A stretch of DNA of 42,823 nucleotides from an uncultured Clostridia bacterium (GTDB lineage Bacteria; Bacillota; Clostridia; TANB77; CAG-508). Shown piece after piece: positions 1 through 8,059 of the stretch; positions within the stretch are counted from its first letter, which is position 1; the number at the start of each line of letters is the position of its first letter. Where the stretch lies: contig CANRBI010000005.1 in NCBI GenBank assembly GCA_947628775.1, forward strand, positions 1 to 42,823, written 5' to 3'. Under the pieces are notes generated by a model. That model did no database searches, had not been told where the DNA came from, and worked only from the letters and a program-made list of their open reading frames with translations. The position numbers were made by a program, and so were the translations under genes.

Positions 1-47
1 CCCTATGGGTCAAAAGAGATGTAGGAAATGATACACCTACCAAATAA
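1..47 (+). CDS. Possible 3' end of a plus-strand gene (partial)
   Basis: An open frame enters from the window edge, reads LWVKRDVGNDTPTK and stops with TAA at 45-47. A good plus-strand terminator follows 14 bases later, which is the main support. The fragment is too short to assign to a family. If real, this gene converges on the cotJ operon. It could equally be non-coding. Confidence 0.3.
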   Translation, partial: LWVKRDVGNDTPTK

Positions 48-60
48 CTAACAATCGAAA

Positions 61-90
61 AAGGGCTATGGTAACATAGCTCTTTTCTTT
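61..90 (+). terminator. Rho-independent terminator, plus strand
   Basis: Ten-base arms 61-70 and 75-84 (AAGGGCTATG and CATAGCTCTT, one G-U pair) close a GTAA loop and are followed by TTTTCTTT. The A-run before the left arm gives a T-run on the other strand, so it may work in both directions. It would end whatever plus-strand gene lies to the left. Confidence 0.75.
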
Positions 91-91
91 A

Positions 92-140
92 CTATAATAA
101 AAAATAACAGTCATATGACTATAAAATAATCATTTGACTG
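92..140 (-). terminator. Terminator of the cotJ operon
   Basis: On the minus strand, arms CAGTCAAATGA (130-140) and TCATATGACTG (108-118) pair with one mismatch around an A/T loop. They are followed by a U-rich tail corresponding to 92-107. It lies 43 bases past the cotJC stop. The stem is A/T-rich, so it is weaker than the neighbouring plus-strand terminator. Confidence 0.55.
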
Positions 141-182
141 CCTATCCTTTCCATATTTTGTATTTTCTAATTTACAAAACTT

Positions 183-809
183 TTAATTATCCCTATCTAT
201 GCCGCAGTTGTTTGTGTAGGGTGTCATGTCGTTTAGATAGAATTTCTTTTGTGATAGTTTGTCTTGGACTCCTCTTAGGGCTTCTCCAAATCTTTGGAAG
301 TGTACTACTTCTCTTTGTCTTAGATAACGTAGTGGATCTATTACTTCTGGGTTATCTCGACATAGGTTTATTAGTTTTTCGTATGTTGCTCTTGCTTTTT
401 GTTCTGCTGCTAAGTCTTCTTGTAGGTTTGCGATTGGATCTCCTTTGCAGGCTATATATGCTGCTGTAAATGGTACTCCAGCTGCAGATGATGGGTATAC
501 ATCTACTCCGTGGTCTGTGTAGTATTCTGATAGTCCTGCTTTTTCTATTTCTTCTATTGTTGCGTCTTTTGTTAGTTGGTGTACTATTGTTCCTACCATT
601 TCAAGATGGGCTAGTTCTTCTGTGCCGATGTCGTTTAGGATTGCTTTTGATTTTTGGTCTGGCATTCCGAATTTTTGTGATAGGTATCTTAGTGATGCTG
701 CTAATTCTCCATCTGGTCCTCCGTATTGTGATATTATTACTTTTGCTAGTTTTGGGTCTGTACATTTAATGTTTACTGGATATTCTAGCATTTTGTTGTA
801 AGTCCACAT
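183..809 (-). CDS. cotJC: Spore coat protein CotJC
   Basis: The 208-residue product matches the CotJC family, a ferritin-like/manganese-catalase-type spore coat protein. The family start (MWxYxKxLxYPVNIK) is followed by PKLAKVIISQYGGPDGE and a helical core with EELAHLEM and EVVHFQRF, the type of Glu/His motif used for metal binding. The open frame extends 19 codons upstream, but the start was placed at 809 because the family begins there, an AAGGGGG ribosome binding site precedes it, and its ATG overlaps the cotJB stop as TAATG. It is the last gene of cotJABC. In Bacillus the operon is made in the mother cell under sigma-E. The role is known from the family, not shown here. Confidence 0.95.
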   Translation of the reverse strand: MWTYNKMLEYPVNIKCTDPKLAKVIISQYGGPDGELAASLRYLSQKFGMPDQKSKAILNDIGTEELAHLEMVGTIVHQLTKDATIEEIEKAGLSEYYTDHGVDVYPSSAAGVPFTAAYIACKGDPIANLQEDLAAEQKARATYEKLINLCRDNPEVIDPLRYLRQREVVHFQRFGEALRGVQDKLSQKKFYLNDMTPYTNNCGIDRDN

Positions 810-1204
810 TAATAATTCCCCCTTTCCCATGGCCATGGTTCTTCTAGCCATCTCCATTTGTTGCATGGATAGTTTATTGTTAATGGTCCGTATACTTTTT
901 GGTATTTGTCTTTTAGTTCTTTTACTTCTTTACAATATTTGTTGTGCAAACATAGTGCTTTTTGATCTTCTGGATGTGTGTCTAGATATAATGCTAGTTC
1001 TATTATTGCAAATTCTAGACTTCTTATTTCTTGCATCATTTCTCTTCTTGTGCTGCAATTTGTGTTTCTTGTTGTTTCTGTTTCGTTGTCTCTGTATGTT
1101 ATTGTGTTTTCTTGTTCGTTGTTTCCACAACCACAGTTGTTGTCTAGTGTGCCTGTATCATCATTGTAACCACAGTTACAGTTTCTGTTTTCTTCTATAT
1201 TCAT
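809..1204 (-). CDS. cotJB: Spore coat protein CotJB
   Basis: 131 residues. The C-terminal half matches CotJB, a small coat protein needed with CotJA and CotJC in the inner coat: REMMQEIRSLEFAIIELALY, LDTHPEDQKAL, and the ending YGPLTINYP...WxWLEEPWPWE. The first 50 residues are an Asn/Cys-rich extension (NCNCGYN, NNCGCGNN) that most CotJB proteins, of about 90 residues, lack. The ATG at 1204 overlaps the cotJA stop as ATGA and has an AGGAGAGGGG ribosome binding site inside cotJA. A longer open frame to 1270 was rejected because it would run further into cotJA without a better ribosome binding site. Confidence 0.93.
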   Translation of the reverse strand: MNIEENRNCNCGYNDDTGTLDNNCGCGNNEQENTITYRDNETETTRNTNCSTRREMMQEIRSLEFAIIELALYLDTHPEDQKALCLHNKYCKEVKELKDKYQKVYGPLTINYPCNKWRWLEEPWPWERGNY

Positions 1205-1542
1205 CTGTTGCACCCCTCTCCTATTGTATTGCTTGCTTCTAAATATTTTTGGAATTCCATGTCTTGACATGGTCTGTATGGGCTGACTAGTTCTGGGAAT
1301 ATTGTTCCCATTTTTAGTCCTATTTCTGGTTTGAATGTTTTTTCCATATATTGGATTGGTACATAACTTTGTGCTAATAATGGGTCTTCTGGAAATATAT
1401 TTTTGTCTTCGTCAAATCCACATCCACAACTGTCATATTCGTCTTCATATGAAGTAACATTGTTGCATTTTTTTTCATACATATTATTGTTCATATCATC
1501 GTTGTTGTTCATGCATGGACATTGTCTGTATCTTCTAAACAT
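1201..1542 (-). CDS. cotJA: Spore coat-associated protein CotJA
   Basis: 113 residues. The C-terminal part is the CotJA signature: LAQSYVPIQYMEKTFKPEIGLKMGTIFPELVSPY. As in CotJB, the N-terminal 50 residues are Asn/Asp/Cys-rich (CPCMNNND, CGCGFDED). Such Cys-rich tails are plausible cross-linking or metal-binding segments in a coat, which is inference. The start at 1542 has AAAAGGAGG seven bases upstream. First gene of cotJABC; all three genes overlap or abut, so translation is probably coupled. Confidence 0.93.
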   Translation of the reverse strand: MFRRYRQCPCMNNNDDMNNNMYEKKCNNVTSYEDEYDSCGCGFDEDKNIFPEDPLLAQSYVPIQYMEKTFKPEIGLKMGTIFPELVSPYRPCQDMEFQKYLEASNTIGEGCNR

Positions 1543-1563
1543 TTTTATTCCTCCTTTTATGAC

Positions 1564-1593
1564 ATTATATGTTCTTTATTTTCTTTTTGCGAC
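1564..1593 (-). promoter_or_regulatory. Candidate sigma-E-type promoter of cotJABC
   Basis: Read on the minus strand, CATATAAT (1564-1571) resembles the sigma-E -10 element, with GTCGCAA (1587-1593) about 15 bases upstream as a partial -35. A sigma-A reading gives a perfect TATAAT (1564-1569) but a poor -35 (TCGCAA). Sigma-E control of cotJ is known in Bacillus. Here it is only a motif match. Confidence 0.35.
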
Positions 1594-1637
1594 TGTTTTT
1601 TGTTTTATTTTTGTTTTTATTGTGGAGGTTTTTAATA

Positions 1638-1688
1638 TAAAAAAGTAGAGATTATTGCCTTTGGTATGGCTTTTTCTCTACTTTTTTG
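1638..1688 (-). terminator. Terminator of the fused tyrosine kinase gene
   Basis: On the minus strand, AAAAAAGTAGAG and CTCTACTTTTTT form a 12-base perfect stem with a long loop of about 26 bases, ending in a T-rich tail before the cotJ promoter. It begins a few bases after the kinase stop codon at 1692. Confidence 0.75.
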
Positions 1689-1691
1689 TTT

Positions 1692-4160
1692 TTACATTGT
1701 TCCTTCATATCTCTTTTTTATGTTTTTTTCTTGTTTGTTTGCATTTTGTAATGATATTATACAATATGCTGTTTTTTCTAGTTCTTTATATGAGATATCT
1801 TCTTTTATTGAGAATGTTGTTTGTGGTTCTTTTGAGTCTTTCTCTTTTAGTTGTTCCTTTTTTTGGTTTTCTTTTCTGAATGTTTTTAGGTCTATAATGT
1901 TGTAGTCATTTATTTCTTCTTCTATTTTGTTTTCTTTTATTATGTTTAGTAATTCTAAGTAGTTGTCTTTTAGCATTGTGATTGCTTCATTGATTTGTTC
2001 TATATTGTTTAGTTTATTTATTTGGTGTTGTATTTCTGCTATTTTGTCGGTATAATCTAAGTTTTCTATTTGATTTTGTAGGTCTGTTATTTTGTCTGCA
2101 TAGTTTAGGTTTTGTAGTTGATTACGTAGGTCTTCTATTTGGTCTGTATAATCTATGTTTTCTATTTGATTTTGTAGTCCTACTATTTTATCTGCATAAT
2201 CTAAACTTTGTAGTTGGTTTTGTAAGTCTGTTATTTGTTTTGTTTGGTCTAGTTTTGTTAGTTTTTCTTCAATTAGTTTTTCTTGGTTCTCATTTGCTTG
2301 TTGTTGTTTTTGTTGGTTTTCTTGTATTGTTGTTTGTATGTTTGTTTTTATGTCTGTTATGCTGTTTGATATTTCTTGTAGGTATGTGTTTTGTTTTTCA
2401 ATTAGTTCTTGCATTTTTTTGTTTTCTTGCTTGATTGTTGCATTTTCTTGTTTTATTATTTTGTTTTCTTGTTTTATTTTCTCATTGTCTTGTTTTATTT
2501 TTTCATTTTCTTCGTTTATGATGTTTGTTATTTCTTCTCTTTGTATTTGTATTATTTCTGGAGTTTTTTCGTTTTCTTTTATTTCTTCTATTTGTTGGTT
2601 TTTGGTTTCTTTTTCTTGTTTTTTGTTTTGTTTTTCTTTTAATTTTATTATTGCTTCTTCTATTAGTTCTTCTGGGTGATATATTCTTTTTGGTTTTAAA
2701 TCTTTTGGAAGTTTTTTGTTTTCTATTATTTCTTTTGGTGCTTCTAATTCTTTGTGTTTTTTATGTTTTTTAAATTTTTTGTTTATTTTGTGTTTTTTGT
2801 TGTCACTTCCATAATAGTATCTTTTTTCATATATTTTTTTAGATATTTGTGTTTTATTGACTATTGCTCCTATTATTTCTCCACCTACTGCTTCTATTGA
2901 GTTTTTGACTTCGATTATGTCTTTCATTTTTGTTTTTCCTGAGTTTGCTACTAATATGCTTGAGTCTATAAATGTTGATAATACTATACTGTCTGTTACT
3001 AGTTTGCATGGTGGTGCATCTAGTATTATTATGTCATACATTTCTTTTACTATTGTTATTAGTTCTTTCATTTTTGGTGAGTCAAGTATTTCTGATGGGT
3101 TTGGTGGTGTTGTTCCATTTGTTATTATGTGTAGGTTTGGTGTGTCTGTTTCTTGTATGTAATTTTTTGCTTTTCTAGCATCTTCTTCTATGTTTCCTGT
3201 TATTGAGTATAAATAGTCTGATAGTCCTTTTTGGTTGCTTAAGTTGAATATTTTGTTTGTTCTTCCTTTTCTCATGTCTGTGTCTATTAATAGGACTTTT
3301 TTGTTGGTGTCTGCAAATGCTGTGGCTATGTTACTTGATACCCAGCTTTTCCCTTCTCTTGGTGTTGAACTTGTTATTAATATTGTTTTGGCTTTTTTGG
3401 CTGTGTTCATGTATAGTATGTTTGTTCTGATTGTGTTTATACATTCTGTTATGTATGATTTTTCGTTGCTTCTGTCTATTATTTCTTGTTTTTTGTTTGT
3501 GTATATTGGTATGCTTCCTAATGATTTTATTTTTACGTATTTTTCAATTTCTTCTTGGTTTTTTATGGTGTTGTCAAATGTGTAGACTATCATTGTGTAT
3601 AGTGATATTATTCCTATTCCTATTATTATAAATATTGCTATGTCTTTTATGTGGTTGATATTGTATGGTACTTGTTCTATTTCTGCTTCGTCTACTATTC
3701 CTATGTTTTCTAGGTTGTATATTTGTTTTATTTCTGCTAAGAATACATTTGCTAGTTCTTTTGTTATTTCCATTGCTTTTTTTGCGTCTTCATTTTTTAC
3801 TGTTAGTTGTATTATGTATGTGTCTTTTATTACTTTTGATTCTACTTGTTTTTGTAGTTCTTCTTTTGATATGTCAAGTTGTAAGTTGTTTATTACTTGT
3901 TCTAATACTTTGTAGTTTAGTGCTATGTTACTGTATGTTGTGATTAGTTGTGAGTTCATGTTTAGGTCTGTGGTTGCTGTTACTTTGTCTATTGAGTTTG
4001 GTATTAATAATAGTGTTGTTTCTGATTTGTATTTTGGTGTTATATAGTAAAATGAATAAACATATCCTAATATTGTGAATATTAGTAATATGATTATTAT
4101 TAATAATTTTTTTCTTAACATTATGTCGAATATTCTTTTTAATTCGATATTTTCTTCCAT
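1692..4160 (-). CDS. Fused Wzz/CpsC-CpsD bacterial tyrosine kinase with long repeat-rich coiled-coil tail
   Basis: 822 residues. Residues 1-200 are a polysaccharide chain-length (Wzz/CpsC) domain with membrane helices near 17-38 and 172-195. Residues 235-440 are a BY-kinase ATPase: Walker A TPREGKS (266-272), Walker A' VLLIDTDMRKG (289-299), Walker B IIILDAPP (377-384). A tyrosine cluster, KRYYYGSDNKK, follows at 446-456 as a likely autophosphorylation tail. Residues 470-822 are unusual: Lys/Glu-rich coiled coil with EKIKQxN heptads (553-591) and five 16-residue repeats (643-722). Firmicutes usually split CpsC and CpsD; fusion is typical of Proteobacterial Wzc. Promoter and AGGTGA ribosome binding site are clear, and it is probably transcribed alone. 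Target pathway (capsule or exopolysaccharide) is inferred from the family; no glycosyltransferases are nearby. Confidence 0.9.
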   Translation of the reverse strand: MEENIELKRIFDIMLRKKLLIIIILLIFTILGYVYSFYYITPKYKSETTLLLIPNSIDKVTATTDLNMNSQLITTYSNIALNYKVLEQVINNLQLDISKEELQKQVESKVIKDTYIIQLTVKNEDAKKAMEITKELANVFLAEIKQIYNLENIGIVDEAEIEQVPYNINHIKDIAIFIIIGIGIISLYTMIVYTFDNTIKNQEEIEKYVKIKSLGSIPIYTNKKQEIIDRSNEKSYITECINTIRTNILYMNTAKKAKTILITSSTPREGKSWVSSNIATAFADTNKKVLLIDTDMRKGRTNKIFNLSNQKGLSDYLYSITGNIEEDARKAKNYIQETDTPNLHIITNGTTPPNPSEILDSPKMKELITIVKEMYDIIILDAPPCKLVTDSIVLSTFIDSSILVANSGKTKMKDIIEVKNSIEAVGGEIIGAIVNKTQISKKIYEKRYYYGSDNKKHKINKKFKKHKKHKELEAPKEIIENKKLPKDLKPKRIYHPEELIEEAIIKLKEKQNKKQEKETKNQQIEEIKENEKTPEIIQIQREEITNIINEENEKIKQDNEKIKQENKIIKQENATIKQENKKMQELIEKQNTYLQEISNSITDIKTNIQTTIQENQQKQQQANENQEKLIEEKLTKLDQTKQITDLQNQLQSLDYADKIVGLQNQIENIDYTDQIEDLRNQLQNLNYADKITDLQNQIENLDYTDKIAEIQHQINKLNNIEQINEAITMLKDNYLELLNIIKENKIEEEINDYNIIDLKTFRKENQKKEQLKEKDSKEPQTTFSIKEDISYKELEKTAYCIISLQNANKQEKNIKKRYEGTM
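1995..2234 (-). repeat. Five tandem 16-codon (48-bp) repeats inside the fused kinase gene
   Basis: Residues 643-722 are five 16-residue units. Units 1 and 3 read LxNQLQxLxYADK, units 2 and 4 LQNQIENxDYTDx, and unit 5 (IAEIQHQINKLNNIEQ) is degenerate. The alternation suggests that a 32-residue (96-bp) pair was duplicated. The Leu/Ile spacing is compatible with a coiled coil. Confidence 0.85.
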
Positions 4161-4180
4161 TTTTTAATCACCTATTTTTT

Positions 4181-4209
4181 ATTATACATTATTTTGGTAA
4201 TTATTTCAA
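4181..4209 (-). promoter_or_regulatory. Sigma-A promoter of the fused kinase gene
   Basis: On the minus strand TTGAAA (4204-4209), a 17-base spacer and TATAAT (4181-4186). The transcript would start about 13 bases upstream of the ATG, leaving a very short leader with AGGTGA as ribosome binding site. Confidence 0.85.
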
Positions 4210-4272
4210 GTTTTTATGTAAATTTTTGCTTGTTTGTGACTTTTTTGTGCTTTTTGATGTTTTTTTTACATT

Positions 4273-4317
4273 AAAAAAGGAAGATTTTTAGCTTTCACTT
4301 CTAATTCTTCCTTTTTT
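4273..4317 (-). terminator. Terminator of pyk
   Basis: On the minus strand AAAAAAGGAAGA (4306-4317) pairs with TCTTCCTTTTTT (4273-4284) around a 21-base loop and continues into a T-rich stretch. It starts 10 bases after the pyruvate kinase stop. Confidence 0.8.
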
Positions 4318-4327
4318 TCTTTTTTTG

Positions 4328-5773
4328 TTAGATTGTTGCTATTCCACCCATTACTTTGCTGTATTTTGCTGATGATGCTAGTAGTTTTTTTCCTCCTGAT
4401 ACTATTATTATGTCGTCTTTTTCTAATATTCCTTTTTGTTTTAGTTTTTCAATTCCTTTTTCTACTGTTATGTCTATGTTTTCTTGTTCTTCTATATATA
4501 TTGGTGTTACGTTCCATGCTAATGATAATTGATTATATGTTCTTTTGTTGTCTGTTATTGCAAGTATTGGACATCCTGCTCCTAGTCCTGATAGTCTTCT
4601 TGCTGAATCTCCTGAGTTTGTATAACATACTATTGCATCTGCATTCATGTTCATTGCTGTTACACATGTTGAGTATGATATTTTTTCTTCTATTCCTTCT
4701 AAATCGTCTGCTGTATATTCACTTGCTCTAAATCGTTTCCAGTAGTCTATATCGTTTTCTATTCTGTTTGCTATTTTTACCATTGTTCTTACACATTCTA
4801 CTGGGTATTTTCCTACTGCACATTCTCCTGATAACATTATTGCACTTGTTCTGTCATATATTGCGTTTGCTACATCACTTGCTTCTGCTCTTGTTGGTAG
4901 TGGGTTGTATGTCATTGATTCTAGCATTTGGGTTGCTGTTATTGCTGGTTTTCCTTCTTTATTTGCTAGTTTAATGAATTTTTTTTGCATTACTGGTGGT
5001 TCTGTGTAGTCTGTTTCTGTTGCCATGTCTCCACGTGCTATCATTTGTGCATCTGCTGTTTTTGTGATTTCTTCCATGTTTTGTAGTCCTTCTACATTTT
5101 CAACTTTTGTTATTATTCTTATGCTTTTTCCTCCGTTTTCGTCTAGTACTTTTCTTACTTGGCTTATGTCATCTTTGTTTCTTGTAAATGACATTGCTAC
5201 AAAGTCGTATCCGTGTTCACATGCTGTTTTTAGGTCTTGTATGTCTTTTTCTTTTAGTGCTGGTAGATGTACTGCTGTTCCTGGTAAGTTCATTGTTTTT
5301 CTACTTCCTAATGGGTTTCCGTGTACTACTGTACATATTATGTCTTTTCCTACTATTTCATCTACTACTAGTTCTATTGCTCCATCATCTATTAGGATTT
5401 TTGTTTGTGGTTTTACGTCTTTGTATAGTTCTTTATATGTTACTGATACTTTGTCTTTGTTTCCTATTATGTCTTCATTTACTAGTGTGAATTTTTGTCC
5501 ATCTTCTAGTTGTATTTTTTCACTTGCTCCTGTTTCTAGCATTCCTGTTCTGATTTCTGGTCCTTGCATGTCTAATAATAGTGCTATTGGCATGTCTAGT
5601 TCTTCTCTTAGTTTTAGTATTTTTTCTGTTTTTTCGGCTTGTTCTTCCCAGCCTCCATGTGAGTAGTTTATTCTGGCTACATTTAATCCTTCTTCAAATA
5701 GTTCTTTTAGTTTGTTTTCGCTTGCAGGTCCTATTGTTCCTACTATTTTTGTTTTTCTTATATCTTTTTTCAT
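4328..5773 (-). CDS. pyk: Pyruvate kinase
   Basis: 481 residues, a standard three-domain enzyme (A/B barrel plus C-terminal domain) without the extra PEP-utiliser domain found in many Bacillus enzymes. It converts phosphoenolpyruvate and ADP to pyruvate and ATP in the cytosol. Visible motifs: TKIVGTIGPAS near the N-terminus, NVARINYSHG, DMQGPEIRTG at the B-domain hinge, ITKVENVEGL (metal-binding Glu), ARGDM (metal-binding Asp), ITATQMLESM, PTRAEASDVANAI, MLSGECAVGKYPVE. One region is odd: the usual ARGDLGVE reads ARGDMATETDYTE, so the loop after the catalytic Asp has diverged. The start has a strong AAAGGAGG site. Own promoter and terminator, although read-through from pgi and the thioesterase gene is possible. 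Confidence 0.96.
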   Translation of the reverse strand: MKKDIRKTKIVGTIGPASENKLKELFEEGLNVARINYSHGGWEEQAEKTEKILKLREELDMPIALLLDMQGPEIRTGMLETGASEKIQLEDGQKFTLVNEDIIGNKDKVSVTYKELYKDVKPQTKILIDDGAIELVVDEIVGKDIICTVVHGNPLGSRKTMNLPGTAVHLPALKEKDIQDLKTACEHGYDFVAMSFTRNKDDISQVRKVLDENGGKSIRIITKVENVEGLQNMEEITKTADAQMIARGDMATETDYTEPPVMQKKFIKLANKEGKPAITATQMLESMTYNPLPTRAEASDVANAIYDRTSAIMLSGECAVGKYPVECVRTMVKIANRIENDIDYWKRFRASEYTADDLEGIEEKISYSTCVTAMNMNADAIVCYTNSGDSARRLSGLGAGCPILAITDNKRTYNQLSLAWNVTPIYIEEQENIDITVEKGIEKLKQKGILEKDDIIIVSGGKKLLASSAKYSKVMGGIATI

Positions 5774-5801
5774 TTTTTTCCTCCTTTTTAGACCGTTTTT
5801 G

Positions 5802-5829
5802 ATTATACCATATTTTTTGTTTTTTTCAA
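5802..5829 (-). promoter_or_regulatory. Sigma-A promoter of pyk
   Basis: On the minus strand TTGAAA (5824-5829), a 16-base spacer and TATAAT (5802-5807), about 30 bases before the pyk start. Confidence 0.8.
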
Positions 5830-5891
5830 CCTTTTTTTGTTATTTTTTTTTAGATTGATATTTCTGTTTTGAGGAGTATATATGGTTTATT

Positions 5892-6623
5892 TTAGTTGTA
5901 TAGTTCGATTATTGTGTGTATAATGCTTTCGTCTTGGTTGTATATTACTACTATGTGTTTGTTGTCATGTAGCGCATATTTACATTTTAGCTTTTCTCCT
6001 AGTTTTACTTCTTTTTTGTAGGTTATTTTTATGTTGTTGTATGGTCTGTTTTTATATACTTCTTCTGGTAGTGCTTCATATGCTATGTCTAGGTAGTATA
6101 GGTTGTGCATGTGTCCATTTATGTCTATATCTCGTCTTATTACTTGATATTCTATTGTGTTTGTGTATTCGTTTTCTTGTGGTATTTCTGGTTTTTCTAT
6201 TTCGCGGTTTTCATATATACTTTTTTCTTCTATTTGGTAACTGTCTGCTACTTCTTGTGTTATTTTTGTTAGTTTTCCTGTTTTTGTGTTTACTAATACC
6301 CATTTTGATGTTGCTTTTGCACATAGGTTGTTTTGTTCGTCGTATACTTCAAAATCACGGTATGTAAATGCTTTTGACATGTCTCTTCCCCATGTTTTTA
6401 TATGCATAGTTTGTCCATATTTGGGTCTTTTTATTACATTTAGTTTCCATGCTAATAGTACCCATGCTACATTTGTTGTTTCTATGTCGTTTGCGCCATA
6501 TCCTGCTAGGTCTGAGTGGTATGCTCCTATGTTTTCTAACATTTCTAGTATTGTTTTGTTTTTTATTAGGTTGTTTTTTCCTATGTCTTTTATTCCTGCT
6601 TTAAAGTCATGTTCGTATATCAT
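5892..6623 (-). CDS. Acyl-ACP thioesterase (FatA/FatB family)
   Basis: 243 residues forming two hot-dog halves. It would release free fatty acids from acyl-carrier protein in the cytosol. The family signature is in the second half: [27 protein letters not shown], with Asp167, Asn169 and His171 matching the catalytic network of plant and bacterial acyl-ACP thioesterases. The first half has the lipid-binding pattern [20 protein letters not shown] and [18 protein letters not shown]. Its ATG overlaps the pgi stop as ATGA, so translation is coupled to pgi. The pairing with glycolytic genes has no obvious single-pathway meaning. Chain-length preference cannot be read from the sequence. Confidence 0.9.
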   Translation of the reverse strand: MIYEHDFKAGIKDIGKNNLIKNKTILEMLENIGAYHSDLAGYGANDIETTNVAWVLLAWKLNVIKRPKYGQTMHIKTWGRDMSKAFTYRDFEVYDEQNNLCAKATSKWVLVNTKTGKLTKITQEVADSYQIEEKSIYENREIEKPEIPQENEYTNTIEYQVIRRDIDINGHMHNLYYLDIAYEALPEEVYKNRPYNNIKITYKKEVKLGEKLKCKYALHDNKHIVVIYNQDESIIHTIIELYN

Positions 6624-7969
6624 CTTTTTTTGCTTTCCTTTCTGTTGGTTGTTGTTTTTGTGGTTTTATATCCTGGTTTTTCTAGTAGTTTGAACATATT
6701 TTTTTTGTATTCTTCAACTCCTGGTTGATCAAATGGATTTACTCCTAATATCATTCCTGACATTGCACATGATTTTTCAAAGAAGTAGATTAGTTCTCCT
6801 AGGTTTATTTCATCTAGTTTGTTCATTTCTATTATTATGTTAGGTACTTTTCCTGCTGTGTGTGCTTGGATTGTTCCTTCCATTGCTTTTCTGTTTATGT
6901 AGTCCATTGTTTTTCCTGATAGGTAGTTTAGTCCGTCTAGGTTGTCTTCGTCTGGGTTTATTGTTATGTCTGTTTTTGGTGTTTTTATTGCTATTATTGT
7001 TTCAAATAGTTGTTTTTTTCCTTCTTGTATGTATTGTCCCATTGAGTGTAGGTCTGTTGTGAAGTCTGCTCCTGTTGGGAATAGTCCTTTTTTGTCTTTT
7101 CCTTCACTTTCTCCATATAGTTGTTTCCACCATTCTGTGAAGTAGTGCATTTTTGGTTCATAACTTACTAGCATTTCTATTGTTTTTCTTTTGTATAGTA
7201 TGTTTCGTGCTACTGCATATTGGTAGCATTGGTTGTATTTTAGGTCTGGGTCATTGAATCTTTGCTGTGCTATTTTTGCTCCTTCTAGTAATTTTTCTAT
7301 GTCTATTCCTGCTGTTGCTATTGGTAGTAGTCCTACTGCTGTTAGTACTGAGTATCTTCCTCCTATGTTGTCTGGTATTATAAATTGTTCATATCCTTCA
7401 TTTTCTGCTAGTGTTTTTAGTGCTCCTTTTTCTTTGTCTGTTGTTGCATATATTCTGCTTCGTGCTTCGTCTATTCCGTATTTGTTTTCTAGTATTTCTC
7501 TGAATATTCTAAATGCTATTGCTGGTTCTGTTGTTGTTCCTGATTTTGATATTACGTTTACTGAGAAGTCTTTGTTTCCTATGTATTCTATTAGGTCATT
7601 CATGTAATTTGAACTTAGGTTGTTTCCTACATATAGGATTTGTGGTGTTTTTCTTTGTTTTTCTGGTAGTAGGTTATAAAATGAGCTTGTTAGACTTTCT
7701 ATTACTGCTCTTGCTCCTAAGTATGAGCCTCCTATTCCTATTACTACTAATATTTCTGATTCTTTTGCTATTTTTTTTGCTGCTTTTTTTATTTTTTTAA
7801 GTTCTTGTTTGTCATAGTCTGTTGGTAAGTTTAGCCATCCTACAAAGTCTTTTGGGTCGTCTGCTCTTTTATGTAGTTCTTTGTGTATTTTTTCTACTTG
7901 TGTTTTATATTCGTCTATTTGTTTTTTTGTTATTTTGGTGTTTTTTAGGTTTAATTTGATATTTGGCAT
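6620..7969 (-). CDS. pgi: Glucose-6-phosphate isomerase
   Basis: 449 residues, the usual length for the Firmicutes enzyme that interconverts glucose-6-phosphate and fructose-6-phosphate. Motifs: [14 protein letters not shown] in the first sugar isomerase (SIS) half, [14 protein letters not shown] (phosphate binding), [34 protein letters not shown], and the C-terminal [15 protein letters not shown]. Start at 7969 has AAAAGGAGG seven bases upstream, preceded by a clear promoter. It heads a two-gene unit with the thioesterase (ATGA overlap) and may read through into pyk because no hairpin separates them. Confidence 0.97.
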   Translation of the reverse strand: MPNIKLNLKNTKITKKQIDEYKTQVEKIHKELHKRADDPKDFVGWLNLPTDYDKQELKKIKKAAKKIAKESEILVVIGIGGSYLGARAVIESLTSSFYNLLPEKQRKTPQILYVGNNLSSNYMNDLIEYIGNKDFSVNVISKSGTTTEPAIAFRIFREILENKYGIDEARSRIYATTDKEKGALKTLAENEGYEQFIIPDNIGGRYSVLTAVGLLPIATAGIDIEKLLEGAKIAQQRFNDPDLKYNQCYQYAVARNILYKRKTIEMLVSYEPKMHYFTEWWKQLYGESEGKDKKGLFPTGADFTTDLHSMGQYIQEGKKQLFETIIAIKTPKTDITINPDEDNLDGLNYLSGKTMDYINRKAMEGTIQAHTAGKVPNIIIEMNKLDEINLGELIYFFEKSCAMSGMILGVNPFDQPGVEEYKKNMFKLLEKPGYKTTKTTTNRKESKKR

Positions 7970-8016
7970 TTGTTACCTCCTTTTTTATATATATTGCTTT
8001 TGTTTTTTCTTTTATT

Positions 8017-8045
8017 ATCATACATTAATTTTATTATTTTTTCAA
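8017..8045 (-). promoter_or_regulatory. Sigma-A promoter of pgi
   Basis: On the minus strand TTGAAA (8040-8045), a 17-base spacer and TATGAT (8017-8022). It starts 15 bases past the spoIIP stop, and no terminator is visible between them. Confidence 0.75.
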
Positions 8046-8059
8046 GTGATTTTATGTAT

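Noticed and set aside
809..866. Longer start for CotJC at 866
   Set aside because: It would add 19 residues not in the family and overlap cotJB by 58 bases; the ATG at 809 has a better ribosome binding site and the TAATG junction.
134..1242. Many long plus-strand open frames rich in Leu, Phe, Cys and Val opposite the minus-strand genes throughout the window
   Set aside because: They are antisense images of A/C-rich codons, have no ribosome binding sites, and overlap well-identified genes.
1995..2234. Regular 48-bp repeats considered as a CRISPR-like array
   Set aside because: They are in frame within the kinase gene with no unique spacers; they encode protein repeats.
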